Source: Exiguobacterium sp. TNDT2
GTDB taxonomy: Bacteria > Bacillota > Bacilli > Exiguobacteriales > Exiguobacteriaceae
Length of the DNA: 32,843 nucleotides
Direction of reading: 5' to 3'
Assembly: GCF_003331145.1 (NCBI RefSeq)
Contig: NZ_QLVE01000008.1
Span: 1 to 32,843 of the forward strand
This document shows, in pieces, positions 1 to 8,435 of this stretch (position 1 is the first letter of the stretch; every line of letters begins with the position of its first letter). Below the pieces are notes generated by a model that saw only the letters and a list, made by a program, of their open reading frames with translations, was not told the origin of the DNA and did not search any database. The translations under genes were made by a program, and so were the position numbers.

Positions 1-14
1 TGTATAAGAGACAG
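1..14 (+). other. Tn5/Nextera mosaic-end remnant
   Basis: The first 14 bases (TGTATAAGAGACAG) are identical to the last 14 bases of the 19-bp Tn5 mosaic end used in tagmentation libraries. It sits exactly at the contig edge, so it is almost certainly untrimmed adapter and not genomic DNA. The bases from 15 to 179 are AT-rich and show no gene or convincing signal. Confidence 0.9.
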
Positions 15-179
15 CTTTTAAATTTTACCATATTTTTCTTCGTCAACAAAAATCGGATTTTAAGTGGTAATAATGCTACATTTGTTCTTTTTTCTGTTTT
101 AAGGTATTGTCATCGAAGTCTAGAGTCAATCTACGTTATAATTATAAATTCAATTTATTTCATATTACATTTCAACTTT

Positions 180-383
180 TCAGTCCACAATCTCAAACGC
201 CTTCACATACACGACATGGTCGAGGAAGATAATCCACTCGTCCTCGAACTGGACGAACCCGTCCGTCGCGTGACGAAACGACTGATAAATCGATTCCAGC
301 GCCGCATAGCGACTCTCCGCTTCCACCACTTGCGTCAACACCTCATCGTTGATCATATGGAACTCGATCTCGAACTGTTTCAT
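180..383 (-). CDS. small hypothetical protein (67 aa)
   Basis: I do not recognise this protein. It is short, acidic and aromatic-rich, begins MKQFEIEFHM and ends KAFEIVD. It has no membrane segment and no cysteines; a compact alpha/beta fold is a guess. An in-frame GTG lies 9 bases upstream, but the AAGGGAG ribosome binding site abuts that GTG and is 8 bases from the ATG at 383, so the ATG is preferred. It is transcribed away from the ABC exporter operon, and no terminator is visible between its stop and the contig edge. Confidence 0.6.
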   Translation of the reverse strand: MKQFEIEFHMINDEVLTQVVEAESRYAALESIYQSFRHATDGFVQFEDEWIIFLDHVVYVKAFEIVD

Positions 384-477
384 TGTTTCCACTCCCTTTC
401 ACTCGATTCAACACGCTCATAACTCTTTTCCCCATTCCGTCCCATACTCCTCTCAAAACCAAGACGAAAATTTATCC

Positions 478-560
478 GACTATCAGCAGGAAACTTTTTC
501 CTTTACACTATGATAAATAGTCAGAAAATTACGTGTTCTTACATATTTAATATTGACTAT
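478..560. promoter_or_regulatory. repeated GACTAT motif upstream of ABC operon
   Basis: GACTAT occurs at 478-483 and 555-560, and its complement ATAGTC at 517-522, with start-to-start spacings of 39 and 38 bases. The middle copy forms a small inverted repeat, ACTAT-GATAA-ATAGT (507-521). The even spacing in the promoter region of an exporter operon suggests binding sites for a regulator. No good -35/-10 pair was found, so this is a weak call. Confidence 0.3.
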
Positions 561-588
561 CTTATCCCACCAAGAGAGGAAGCTTACA

Positions 589-1281
589 ATGGCCTATGAT
601 TTTGAATGCAAACACCTGACGAAACGCTTTGATAACGGCGACATCGCGACGCTAGCGCTCGACGATGTGAACCTTCACTTCACCCACGGCGATTTCATCT
701 CGATTATCGGTCCATCCGGTTCAGGCAAATCGACACTACTCAGCTTGATTGGCACACTCGACCGTCCAACCGATGGCACACTCTTATTTAACGGCGAACC
801 CATCTCAACCTTGTCCGCAAAACAGCTCGCCGACTTCCGCTTCGACAACATCGGTTTCATCTTCCAACAGTTCCATCTGATCCCGACGTTGACGGCGCTC
901 GAGAACGTCATGGCACCCCTATTCGGGCGGAAAGTCGACTACGACGGCGAACAACGGGCACTCGAATTGTTGAAAGAAGTCGGACTGAGCGACAAGGCGA
1001 ACTCGCTGCCGTCGCAGCTATCCGGTGGTCAGCAACAACGTGTCGCCGTCGCCCGCGCCCTCATCCACCGTCCGAAGTGGTTGCTCGCGGATGAGCCGAC
1101 CGGGAACCTCGACACGCATACGGGCGATATCATCTTCGACTTATTGACGCGTCTGAACCGGGACAACGGCTGCGGCGTCTTGTTCGTCACCCACGACCCT
1201 GAGCTCGCCGATCGGGCGAACCGAAAAATTGAGATGCGCGACGGGCAGGTCGTCGCCATGAGCGACGTCCATCATGCTTAA
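589..1281 (+). CDS. ABC transporter ATP-binding protein (MacB/LolD-type)
   Basis: This 230-residue ATPase powers the membrane permease encoded directly downstream. It has Walker A GPSGSGKST at residues 41-49, Q-loop IFQQF near 91-95, signature LSGGQ at 144-148, Walker B with LLADEPTGNLD from 165, and the switch histidine in VTHDPE near 202. The LSGGQQQRVAVARAL and ADEPTGNLD wording is typical of the LolD/MacB/BceA group that works with FtsX-type permeases. The ATG at 589 has GAGAGGA 8 bases upstream; a TTG at 553 has no ribosome binding site. The last 8 bases overlap the permease start (ATGCTTAA), so the two are translationally coupled. The substrate is unknown; peptides, lipids or antimicrobial compounds are family options. 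Confidence 0.93.
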   Translation: MAYDFECKHLTKRFDNGDIATLALDDVNLHFTHGDFISIIGPSGSGKSTLLSLIGTLDRPTDGTLLFNGEPISTLSAKQLADFRFDNIGFIFQQFHLIPTLTALENVMAPLFGRKVDYDGEQRALELLKEVGLSDKANSLPSQLSGGQQQRVAVARALIHRPKWLLADEPTGNLDTHTGDIIFDLLTRLNRDNGCGVLFVTHDPELADRANRKIEMRDGQVVAMSDVHHA

Positions 1282-4200
1282 GTTCATCTGGAACTCATGG
1301 TGGCGGAATAAGGAACGGTTCATCCTGCTCATGGTCGGGATGCTCATCGTCAGTACCGGGCTCAGCTATCTACTCGGGGTGACCCAGGCGAACAACGGCA
1401 CGGTCGTCAACGAGCTCCAGAAACGGTGGGATTCGTCATACCATATCGTCGTCCGACCGGAAGGCAGCCGCAGTGTGACCGAGGACTTGAACCTGCTCGA
1501 ACCGAACTATATGAGCGGGCTTGAGGGCGGCATCACGCGCGAGCAATACGAGACGATTCAACAGATTGCCGACGTCGATGTCGCTGCACCGATCGCGATG
1601 ATTGGGTCGACTTATTCTAGTTCGTTCACGCATACGCATACGTTTGATAAAGCGGATCTTTATCGACTCAAGATGAATACACTCATCGATACGGGCATTG
1701 AAAAAATCAATGACTTCCAAGATCTGAAAGCCTACTTTTGGGTCTGCTGGATGCCGAACGGTGATTCGACCCACATCGGAATCGGTCCGACCGCCCTGTA
1801 CGAAGAGTTTCCCCTCTCTTACGGGAGCGATGTCATGTTGGCTGGGATTGACCCGGTCGCCGAAGCTAAACTCGTCGCCTTAGACGATGCCGTACAAGCA
1901 ACAGAGTTCAGTCGTTATTTCAATGATGAGGATGTCCCAGAGCCTTACGATGAAGACATCACGACGATTCCGATTTTGATGAGTTCAAAAGACTACGTCG
2001 ATGCCTCAATCAACTACACGATTGAAGAAGTGGATGTCGATACAAGCGATCAAGAGGCGTTTATCAAAACGTATCTCGATCAAGGAAAAGATGAATACCT
2101 CGATAGCTTGAAAGGGACGGAGGTCGCCTCATACGACTTTACAGCGCAACAAATGCATGACAATATCACGAAACACATTTTAGAAGGGACACCACAACCG
2201 CAAGACCCTCGTGTCACAGTTGACTATACTTGGCTTGCCGAGAAGGCTTCACCTCTCGTATATGAAGGCGTGACGAGCCCGTTCCCGAAACGTTGGCCGT
2301 ACTCGTATCAAATCAAACCGTTCCTCGCTGAGGGTCAAGTGGCTTACGGCCAAGAAAGTATGTATCGCAAGTCAAATAAATACGCGGAAGACCTTAACGA
2401 TGCACCGAAGGTAAAATATAACTACATCGGCTTGTTCGACCCGTCGAAACTGAAATTGTCGAAAGACCCGCTGACGGAACTTCCGATGGAGACGTATTTC
2501 CCGGCGAGTGCCGATTGGGTCATAAACTCGAAGGACAAACCGGTCAACCCACCGACGACGGTCAAGCCGACGAACAACCCGTATAGCTTCCTCACGAAAC
2601 CACCTTCGATGTTGACGACACTCGATGCCGCGTTCGCCATCGCCGGCGACAAAGCCATCTCGGCGATTCGCGTCAACGTGAAAGGCGTCGATGTCTTAAA
2701 CGAAGAGAGTGAAGCGAAACTGCAAGCGGTCGCTAAAGAGATTGAGGATCAGACCGGTCTCATCACGGACGTCACGCTCGGCTCGTCTCCGCAATATGCC
2801 GTCACGTATCTCCCAGGACTCAAAGGCGAGAGCGCCCTCGGCTGGATTCAACAGCCGTGGATCAAACTCGGGTCATCGATCACGATTTTCCAAGAAGCGA
2901 AACTCGGCTTCTCCGGTGTCGTCTCGAGCGTCATCCTCGTCGCGATGCTGTACGTGTTCAGCTCGAACATCATCATGCTGTACGCCCGGAAGAAAGAATT
3001 CGCCATCTTGCTATCGCTCGGATGGCGCCCGAGCCAGCTGTCGAAACTGTTGTTCCTCGAAGCGACGATTCTCGGTTCGATGGTCGCGCTCATCTCATGG
3101 ATGATTCTCGGGACATTCCTGTGGACGGCAGCCGGCTCGACGTCGATTGCCCGCATCCTGTTAATCGGACTAGCCGGTCTGTTGATTTATTGGCTCGGGA
3201 CGCTCATCCCGATTCGACTCGTCCGACGCATCAAGCCGTATGAGACGATGCAGTCAGGTGAGGTGTCGAAAGGACGCCGCCTGCTCCGCTCCCGATCGAG
3301 CGTCGGCATGAGCTTGAACCAGCTCGTGACGTATTGGCCACGGACGACGTTGTCGATTCTCGCCATCGCCTTACCGACGAGCCTGTTCGGCTTCTTCCTG
3401 TTCGTCACGTTCCGCCTTCAAGGCGTCTTGTATACGACATGGATCGGTGAGTTCGTCGCCCTTGAGGTCGGCACGATGCATTACGTCGCCATGGGTGTCG
3501 CCTTGCTCATCGCGATGCTGACGACGACTGAAATCATGTGGCAAAACGTCTCAGAGCGCAAGCCGCAGCTCGCCGTCTTGAAAGCGCTCGGTTGGCAGAA
3601 CACGTCCATCCGTCGGCTCGTCTTGACGGAAGGCGCGTTGACCGGGTTCTTCGCCGGACTGCTTGGCGTGACGGTCACCATCATCATCGTCACCATCATG
3701 TATCAGAAGTTCCCGACGTCCGAGTTACCGTTCCTGTTCGCGACCATCCTCATTCCGGTCGTCACCGGTGTCCTCGGAGCCTTGTTGCCTGCCGAACGCG
3801 CAGTCCGGATCACGCCGGCGGAAGCGATTGGGGGGCACGTCGTCAACCAGAAGAAAGTCGAAAAACGATTCCGTTTCGTCCTCGGGACGACCGCGACGGC
3901 ACTCGTCGTCGGCATCATCAGCTTGTTCGTCTTCACGTCACCAGAAGTCAAACCGGTGACGGAAGAAGCGAAGACGACACCAGCTCCGACCGCACAGACG
4001 ACTGGTGCGAAACAAGCTGATTTAAAAGCGGATAAACCGAAAGAAGCCAAAGCTACCACACCAAAAGAAGATGATCTTCAAAAAATCATGAACCTCGGTA
4101 CGTTTCAAACGTTTATCGGGGATCCACAAATGAAGAAACGTGAATTCCAAGTCGGGGAACCTGTCTACGCCTCACCGGATGGGACCGAACCGGAAGCTGG

Positions 4201-4498
4201 AAAACGATTCGTCAGTCTGCCCCTCTCTCTCTTTCATGAGGATGATGGATATGGCGGCACTATGGACTATCGACCGAACGGGTTCCGCATGTACACGCCA
4301 GACGGGAAAAAATATAGTCCAATCGATATGGTCAACCACAATAAAAAAGCGTTCAAAAACGGTTTTCGTTATTTCGCAGGCGAGAAATCCGAAATTGATT
4401 TAGTCTTCCTCGTTCCAGAGAAAGAGAAAACGCTCGTCTTGTATGCTTCCAGCGGCGCCATGCCGAAAGTGTACACGGTTAAAATTGAAGTACCGTAA
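1274..4498 (+). CDS. large FtsX-type ABC permease with C-terminal extra domain
   Basis: This is the membrane partner of the upstream ATPase (1074 residues). One hydrophobic segment near residues 17-36 is followed by an extracytoplasmic region of roughly 500 residues. A first FtsX-like block of helices comes near 540-660, a second at about 700-860, and one last helix near 870-890. BceB-like permeases are about 650 residues and MacB-like ones about 400-650, so this is unusually large. After the last helix comes a Lys/Pro/Thr/Ala-rich linker (about 895-935), then a soluble domain of about 140 residues with GEPVYASPDG and FFxG-like beta strands; it resembles DUF4352/telokin-like extracellular domains, but that is an inference. 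Parts of the central ectodomain and the C-terminal domain look more AT-rich than the helical parts, which could reflect mosaic evolution. Confidence 0.88.
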   Translation: MLKFIWNSWWRNKERFILLMVGMLIVSTGLSYLLGVTQANNGTVVNELQKRWDSSYHIVVRPEGSRSVTEDLNLLEPNYMSGLEGGITREQYETIQQIADVDVAAPIAMIGSTYSSSFTHTHTFDKADLYRLKMNTLIDTGIEKINDFQDLKAYFWVCWMPNGDSTHIGIGPTALYEEFPLSYGSDVMLAGIDPVAEAKLVALDDAVQATEFSRYFNDEDVPEPYDEDITTIPILMSSKDYVDASINYTIEEVDVDTSDQEAFIKTYLDQGKDEYLDSLKGTEVASYDFTAQQMHDNITKHILEGTPQPQDPRVTVDYTWLAEKASPLVYEGVTSPFPKRWPYSYQIKPFLAEGQVAYGQESMYRKSNKYAEDLNDAPKVKYNYIGLFDPSKLKLSKDPLTELPMETYFPASADWVINSKDKPVNPPTTVKPTNNPYSFLTKPPSMLTTLDAAFAIAGDKAISAIRVNVKGVDVLNEESEAKLQAVAKEIEDQTGLITDVTLGSSPQYAVTYLPGLKGESALGWIQQPWIKLGSSITIFQEAKLGFSGVVSSVILVAMLYVFSSNIIMLYARKKEFAILLSLGWRPSQLSKLLFLEATILGSMVALISWMILGTFLWTAAGSTSIARILLIGLAGLLIYWLGTLIPIRLVRRIKPYETMQSGEVSKGRRLLRSRSSVGMSLNQLVTYWPRTTLSILAIALPTSLFGFFLFVTFRLQGVLYTTWIGEFVALEVGTMHYVAMGVALLIAMLTTTEIMWQNVSERKPQLAVLKALGWQNTSIRRLVLTEGALTGFFAGLLGVTVTIIIVTIMYQKFPTSELPFLFATILIPVVTGVLGALLPAERAVRITPAEAIGGHVVNQKKVEKRFRFVLGTTATALVVGIISLFVFTSPEVKPVTEEAKTTPAPTAQTTGAKQADLKADKPKEAKATTPKEDDLQKIMNLGTFQTFIGDPQMKKREFQVGEPVYASPDGTEPEAGKRFVSLPLSLFHEDDGYGGTMDYRPNGFRMYTPDGKKYSPIDMVNHNKKAFKNGFRYFAGEKSEIDLVFLVPEKEKTLVLYASSGAMPKVYTVKIEVP

Positions 4499-4507
4499 AT
4501 CAAAAAT

Positions 4508-4538
4508 GGAGCGTCGTCCCTTCCTGGGATGGCGCTCC
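4508..4538. terminator. bidirectional intrinsic terminator
   Basis: The arms GGAGCG (4508-4513) and CGCTCC (4533-4538) enclose an inner GTCCC/GGGAT pairing. On the minus strand the hairpin is followed by TTTTT and serves the lipoprotein gene; the plus strand T run is weaker and serves the permease gene. Confidence 0.75.
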
Positions 4539-4550
4539 TTTGCGTTTACA

Positions 4551-5018
4551 TCATTTTGGCTCATATCGAAAGTCTGACACTTTTGCGTTTGTTCGCGAGT
4601 AAAGCGTGTCCATCGAAAATCGGCTAGGGAGACTTATACTCCCCGCGTGCACGTTCTCGATGGTTTGATCGATATACGCGTTTTCCGCTTCTAAATATTC
4701 GACAACGAGGTCTTTATACTCATCGGCAGCAGAAACTTTATGTTGCAAGCCCTCCAGTTCGGCTAAATACATGTCATTGTCCGCTTGCATGCCTTGCAAT
4801 TCTTCTACCGCTCCGGGAACGTTGACGTCATCTCTCGGAATGCTCGATAACGTGAGCATCTTGATTTGATGGTCGCGTGCTGACGAAATGATTGAACCGG
4901 CATCGAAATGAATAACGGGTCTGTCGTCAATCGTTTCAACCGTGTCCGTTCCTCCGCAACCGGTTAAAGCAAGCATTGCTCCTGCGAACAGAGCGACGGA
5001 TAAGAGTAACTTCTTCAT
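4551..5018 (-). CDS. putative lipoprotein (155 aa)
   Basis: The protein begins MKKLLLSVALFAGAMLALTGCGG. This is a textbook lipoprotein signal with lipobox LTGC, so the mature protein should be diacylglyceryl-modified and anchored outside the membrane. The mature part is acidic and mostly helical (ELQGMQADNDMYLAELEGL is a plausible coiled coil). I do not recognise a family. Two adjacent ATGs exist; AAGGAGG is 4 bases from the first (5021) and 7 from the second (5018), so the second is preferred, but either is possible. It lies 32 bases downstream of the unknown gene at 5051-5515, so the two are probably co-transcribed. Confidence 0.75.
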   Translation of the reverse strand: MKKLLLSVALFAGAMLALTGCGGTDTVETIDDRPVIHFDAGSIISSARDHQIKMLTLSSIPRDDVNVPGAVEELQGMQADNDMYLAELEGLQHKVSAADEYKDLVVEYLEAENAYIDQTIENVHAGSISLPSRFSMDTLYSRTNAKVSDFRYEPK

Positions 5019-5050
5019 CATCGATCCTCCTTCGCAACTGTTAGGCTTTC

Positions 5051-5515
5051 TTACGAAACTTCATTTATGGTTTCGACTGCAACCCCTGTATCCCCGGCTT
5101 TCCCCAAGTCGAGCACGGTCGGCTCTTCGTACGCCAAGACGTGAAACTCTTGTTCAAACGTCCGAATCACATAGTGGGATAGTTCGCCTCGGTACGTGTT
5201 GACACGTTCTGTCCCCATGTTCTCTGCGGCGAATCGTGTGAAATGGGACGTCTTCAGTTTCACGATTGGGTAAGCATTACGTAACCCTTCTTCATGTATG
5301 CTATGGTCCTCGATTGTCCCAAGAAACACTGCATATTGCTCGAAACGGATCCTGATGCGGTCGCGTTCCGCGTCCCACGTCAAGAGCATCGTCGGGTCAC
5401 TTGCCCCGAAAAACGTCCACTCGAGTGGATAATAGGTGACGCCCTTCATCTGGAACGACTCCGTCTCGAGCACATAGTCTTCCGTCGTCATCAAAAAGTT
5501 CAAATCGATTGCCAC
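5051..5515 (-). CDS. hypothetical protein (154 aa)
   Basis: I do not recognise this protein. It has no signal peptide or membrane segment, and it is rich in beta-prone stretches with charged residues (WDAERDRIRIRFEQYAVFLG; HFTRFAAENMG), suggesting a small cytoplasmic beta-rich fold. The start is a GTG at 5515 with GGGGGAG 7 bases upstream; no better ATG is available. It probably leads a two-gene unit with the lipoprotein at 4551-5018. A strong terminator lies just before it (5540-5559), so it needs its own promoter or read-through; I see no clear promoter in the 20-odd bases between. Confidence 0.65.
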   Translation of the reverse strand: MAIDLNFLMTTEDYVLETESFQMKGVTYYPLEWTFFGASDPTMLLTWDAERDRIRIRFEQYAVFLGTIEDHSIHEEGLRNAYPIVKLKTSHFTRFAAENMGTERVNTYRGELSHYVIRTFEQEFHVLAYEEPTVLDLGKAGDTGVAVETINEVS

Positions 5516-5539
5516 ACTTGTCTCCCCCTTTCAAAAAAA

Positions 5540-5559
5540 GCGACGTCCGAAAACGTCGC
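5540..5559 (-). terminator. terminator of zapA-cvpA-polX-mutS2 cluster
   Basis: GCGACGT (5540-5546) and ACGTCGC (5553-5559) form a perfect 7-bp stem. On the minus strand it is followed by seven T residues (complement of 5533-5539). It ends the minus-strand housekeeping cluster after the 28-residue membrane peptide gene. Confidence 0.85.
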
Positions 5560-5565
5560 CTTCCT

Positions 5566-5652
5566 TTAATAAAAGATAAACCACAGTGCCGCTGCCACTA
5601 AAAACAGGCCGGCCCCGATGAAGAGAATCTTCGCTAGTCTCTCATATACCAT
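5566..5652 (-). CDS. 28-residue predicted membrane peptide
   Basis: This is a short open frame, MVYERLAKIL then a hydrophobic run (FIGAGLFLVAAALWFIFY) to the stop. The hydrophobic part spans nearly the whole peptide, consistent with a single membrane helix with a positively charged start. The ATG lies 4 bases after the stop of the DUF350 gene, with GAGGTGA ahead of it, so translational coupling is likely. A strong terminator follows 7 bases after the stop. The position between a gene end and its terminator, the ribosome binding site and the clean helix argue for a real gene. It could be an accessory subunit of the DUF350 protein; that is inference. Confidence 0.6.
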   Translation of the reverse strand: MVYERLAKILFIGAGLFLVAAALWFIFY

Positions 5653-5656
5653 GTCT

Positions 5657-6067
5657 TCACCTCACCAACGCCGCGCCGACGACGAGCGAGACCCCAATCG
5701 ACAGCAGGAACGCCATCAGGCCGACGGCGATGTTCCCTTTCCCGATCTCCTCGTTCACGTTGAGCGACGGCGTCAAAAATTCGAATAACCAATACGTCGT
5801 CAAGAGAAGGACGAAGCCGAAGCTCCCTCCGACCAACACGTCCATCGTTTGGTCGTGATGGCTCTCGACGACGCGGAAGATATTGGCGAGACCGACGATT
5901 TTTCCGCCGGTCGCGAGTGCGACGGCGATATTGCCCTTCTGAACCTCGCGCCAATTGCTGTACGGCGTCGTCACCTCGAAGATGGCGAGACCGACGACAA
6001 TCATGAGCCCGGCAATCGTATACAGGCCGAGCGACTCAAGCAAGACGTTCACGTTCACATTCCCCAT
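5657..6067 (-). CDS. yshE: DUF350 family membrane protein
   Basis: An integral membrane protein of about 136 residues with four hydrophobic segments in two repeated halves. Each half ends with a similar motif: VQKGNIAVALATGG and IGKGNIAVGLMAFL, the hallmark internal duplication of the DUF350 family. The molecular function is not established. In Bacillus subtilis the homologue yshE lies next to mutS2 in the same order. The ATG at 6067 is preferred over the ATG at 6073 because AGGGGA is only 2 bases from the latter and 8 from the former. It starts 13 bases after the mutS2 stop. Confidence 0.88.
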   Translation of the reverse strand: MGNVNVNVLLESLGLYTIAGLMIVVGLAIFEVTTPYSNWREVQKGNIAVALATGGKIVGLANIFRVVESHHDQTMDVLVGGSFGFVLLLTTYWLFEFLTPSLNVNEEIGKGNIAVGLMAFLLSIGVSLVVGAALVR

Positions 6068-6080
6068 TACCATGTTCCCC

Positions 6081-8435
6081 TCACTTCAGTTCGACGACCG
6101 TGACTCCGAGTCCGCCTTCCCCCATCCCACCGGGGCGCTGACTCTTCACGTGACGATGTCCTTTTAGGTACTCTTGTGTCGCCTGTCGCATCGCACCGGT
6201 CCCGAGACCATGGATGATACGGACGTTGTCATACCCGGACACGAGCGCCTCGTCGATATATTTGTCGAGGCGGGAAAGCCCTTCTTCGACCCGGACGCCG
6301 CGCAAGTCGAGCTCCGACTTCGTCGAGCTCTGACGCTTGAGCGAGCTGCCTTTCGACTGGAGCGACTGCTCTTTCGATGGGCCGATCTTCTGAAGGTCGT
6401 CCGCTTTGACGTTCACTTTCATGATCCCGACTTGGACGTTGTACTCGTTGTCGCTGAGTTGCTTCACGATATAGCCCTTTTGGTTGAACGTCGTCACTTT
6501 CACTTCTTCGCCTTTACTGAACGTACGTTTCTGTTGCGCTTTTTGTTTCACTTTTTGGATCTTTTTCTCTTGGAGCGTCGGTTTCGCCGATTCGAGCTGT
6601 TTCTTCGCGGCGATGATCTCGTGCTCTTTGACGATCCCTTCTGCGCGTAGCTTCTTCAAGCGGTCGATGACTTCGTTCGCCTGGCGTTTCGCCTGTTCGA
6701 CGGCCTTCTCGGCACGGGCCTCGGCTTCGCCGTACATCGTGTCGCGTTCGCGCTCAAAATCGGTCAGCTTCGCTTCGAACGCCGCTTGCTCTTCTTCAAG
6801 GTCGTGGCGTTTGACAATCAATTCTTTCTCGAGCTGTTCGGCACGTTGCTTGGCCGCCTCGAGCTCATTGATCATCGATTCGACCGATTCGGCGTCGGTG
6901 CCGACATGGCTCCGTGCCTTGTCGATGACTTGTTCCGATAACCCGAGGCGTCGGCTGATCTCGAACGCGTTCGAACGACCCGGTACGCCAATCAACAGGC
7001 GGTACGTCGGGCTGAGTGATTCGATATCAAACTCCATCGAGGCGTTCATGACGCCTTCGCGATTGTAAGCATAAGCCTTCAGTTCCGAGTAGTGCGTCGT
7101 CGCCGCCACGCGGGCGCCGCGCCGTTTCACTTCGTCGAGGATAGCGATGGCAAGGGCCGCCCCTTCTTGCGGGTCGGTCCCGGCACCGAGCTCATCGAAC
7201 AGGACGAGTGACATGAAGTCGATCTTGTCGAGCATGCTGACAATGTTCGTCATGTGCGAGCTGAACGTCGACAAGCTCTGCTCGATTGACTGCTCGTCGC
7301 CGATATCGGCATAGATGGCGTCAAAGACGGACAGCTCCGTCCCAAACTCGGCCGGTACGTACAGACCTGACTGCACCATCAGTTGGAGCAATCCGAGCGT
7401 CTTGAGCGTCACCGTCTTACCGCCGGTGTTCGGTCCGGTGATGACGAGCGACGTGAACGCCTCACCGAGCTCGACCGTGATCGGTACGACCTCATCTTGC
7501 GGGATGAACGGGTGACGCGCCTGTTTCAATTTGATCTCGCGTTCGTCGTTCAGTTTCGGCTCCGTCGCTTTGAGCTGATGGCCGTAGGCGACTTTCGCGA
7601 ACACGAAGTCGAGCGTGGCGAGCACGTCGAGATTTGTCACGACCGAATCGGCAACACCGCCGACGAGGTTCGACAGTTCGCTCAAGATACGGTCGATCTC
7701 GGCGCGCTCTTTCAAGCGGACTTCTTGAATCTCGTTGTTGATCGACACGATTGCCTGTGGCTCGATGAAGAGCGTCTGACCCGATGCCGATTGGTCGTGG
7801 ACGATCCCGCCGAACGCTTGGCGATACTCCATCTTGACCGGAACGACGTAGCGGTCGTTCCGGATTGTGACGATGGCGTCCGACAACATCTTCGCATTGT
7901 TACGGAGGATGTTGTCGATCCGTGAACGGACGCTCCCTTCAAAGCTACGGAGCTGGGTCCGGAGGCCACGGAGCCGGTCGCTCGCCGAGTCTTGGACCGT
8001 GCCTTGGTCGTCGATGGCGTGACGGATCGTCTGTTCGACCTCGATCAGCTTCGTCAAACGCTCGGCATACTCGTCGAGGCGCGGAATGCGGAGGTCTTCA
8101 TTGTCCTCGTGCAGCTTCTCGAAAAAGTTCTTCACTTGGCGGCCGCTGTACATGACGGCGGCGACGGCGAGCAGTTCGCTCGTCGAGAGCACCGAGCCGA
8201 TGGCGGCCCGTTTCACTTCACTGCGGACGTCGGTCAATCCACCGAGCGGGAGACGGTCCCGGAGCCTTACGACCTCGGTCGCCTCACGGGTGACGTTCAA
8301 GTTCGACAATACCCGGTCGTACGTATAGTCGGGCTGCATGTTGAGCGCCCGTTCTTTGCCGAGCGAGCTCGCGGCATGGGCGGCGAGCTGCTGGCGGAGT
8401 TTTTCATATTCTAAAACGCGTAACGCGTGATCCAT
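6081..8435 (-). CDS. mutS2: endonuclease MutS2
   Basis: MutS2 is a MutS-like ATPase with a C-terminal Smr nuclease-type domain. In Bacillus it acts on collided ribosomes to rescue stalled translation, and it has been linked to suppression of recombination. The 784-residue length is normal. The protein shows a MutS core, Walker A GPNTGGKT near residue 333, Walker B LVLFDELGAGTDP, a long coiled coil from about 510 to 625 rich in E/K/A, a KOW-like stretch (KGEEVKVTTFNQKGYIVKQL) and the Smr domain over roughly the last 80 residues (LDLRGVRVEEG, HGLGTGAMR). The start codon directly follows the polX stop (TAGATG) with AAAGGA upstream, so the two are coupled. Confidence 0.97.
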   Translation of the reverse strand: MDHALRVLEYEKLRQQLAAHAASSLGKERALNMQPDYTYDRVLSNLNVTREATEVVRLRDRLPLGGLTDVRSEVKRAAIGSVLSTSELLAVAAVMYSGRQVKNFFEKLHEDNEDLRIPRLDEYAERLTKLIEVEQTIRHAIDDQGTVQDSASDRLRGLRTQLRSFEGSVRSRIDNILRNNAKMLSDAIVTIRNDRYVVPVKMEYRQAFGGIVHDQSASGQTLFIEPQAIVSINNEIQEVRLKERAEIDRILSELSNLVGGVADSVVTNLDVLATLDFVFAKVAYGHQLKATEPKLNDEREIKLKQARHPFIPQDEVVPITVELGEAFTSLVITGPNTGGKTVTLKTLGLLQLMVQSGLYVPAEFGTELSVFDAIYADIGDEQSIEQSLSTFSSHMTNIVSMLDKIDFMSLVLFDELGAGTDPQEGAALAIAILDEVKRRGARVAATTHYSELKAYAYNREGVMNASMEFDIESLSPTYRLLIGVPGRSNAFEISRRLGLSEQVIDKARSHVGTDAESVESMINELEAAKQRAEQLEKELIVKRHDLEEEQAAFEAKLTDFERERDTMYGEAEARAEKAVEQAKRQANEVIDRLKKLRAEGIVKEHEIIAAKKQLESAKPTLQEKKIQKVKQKAQQKRTFSKGEEVKVTTFNQKGYIVKQLSDNEYNVQVGIMKVNVKADDLQKIGPSKEQSLQSKGSSLKRQSSTKSELDLRGVRVEEGLSRLDKYIDEALVSGYDNVRIIHGLGTGAMRQATQEYLKGHRHVKSQRPGGMGEGGLGVTVVELK

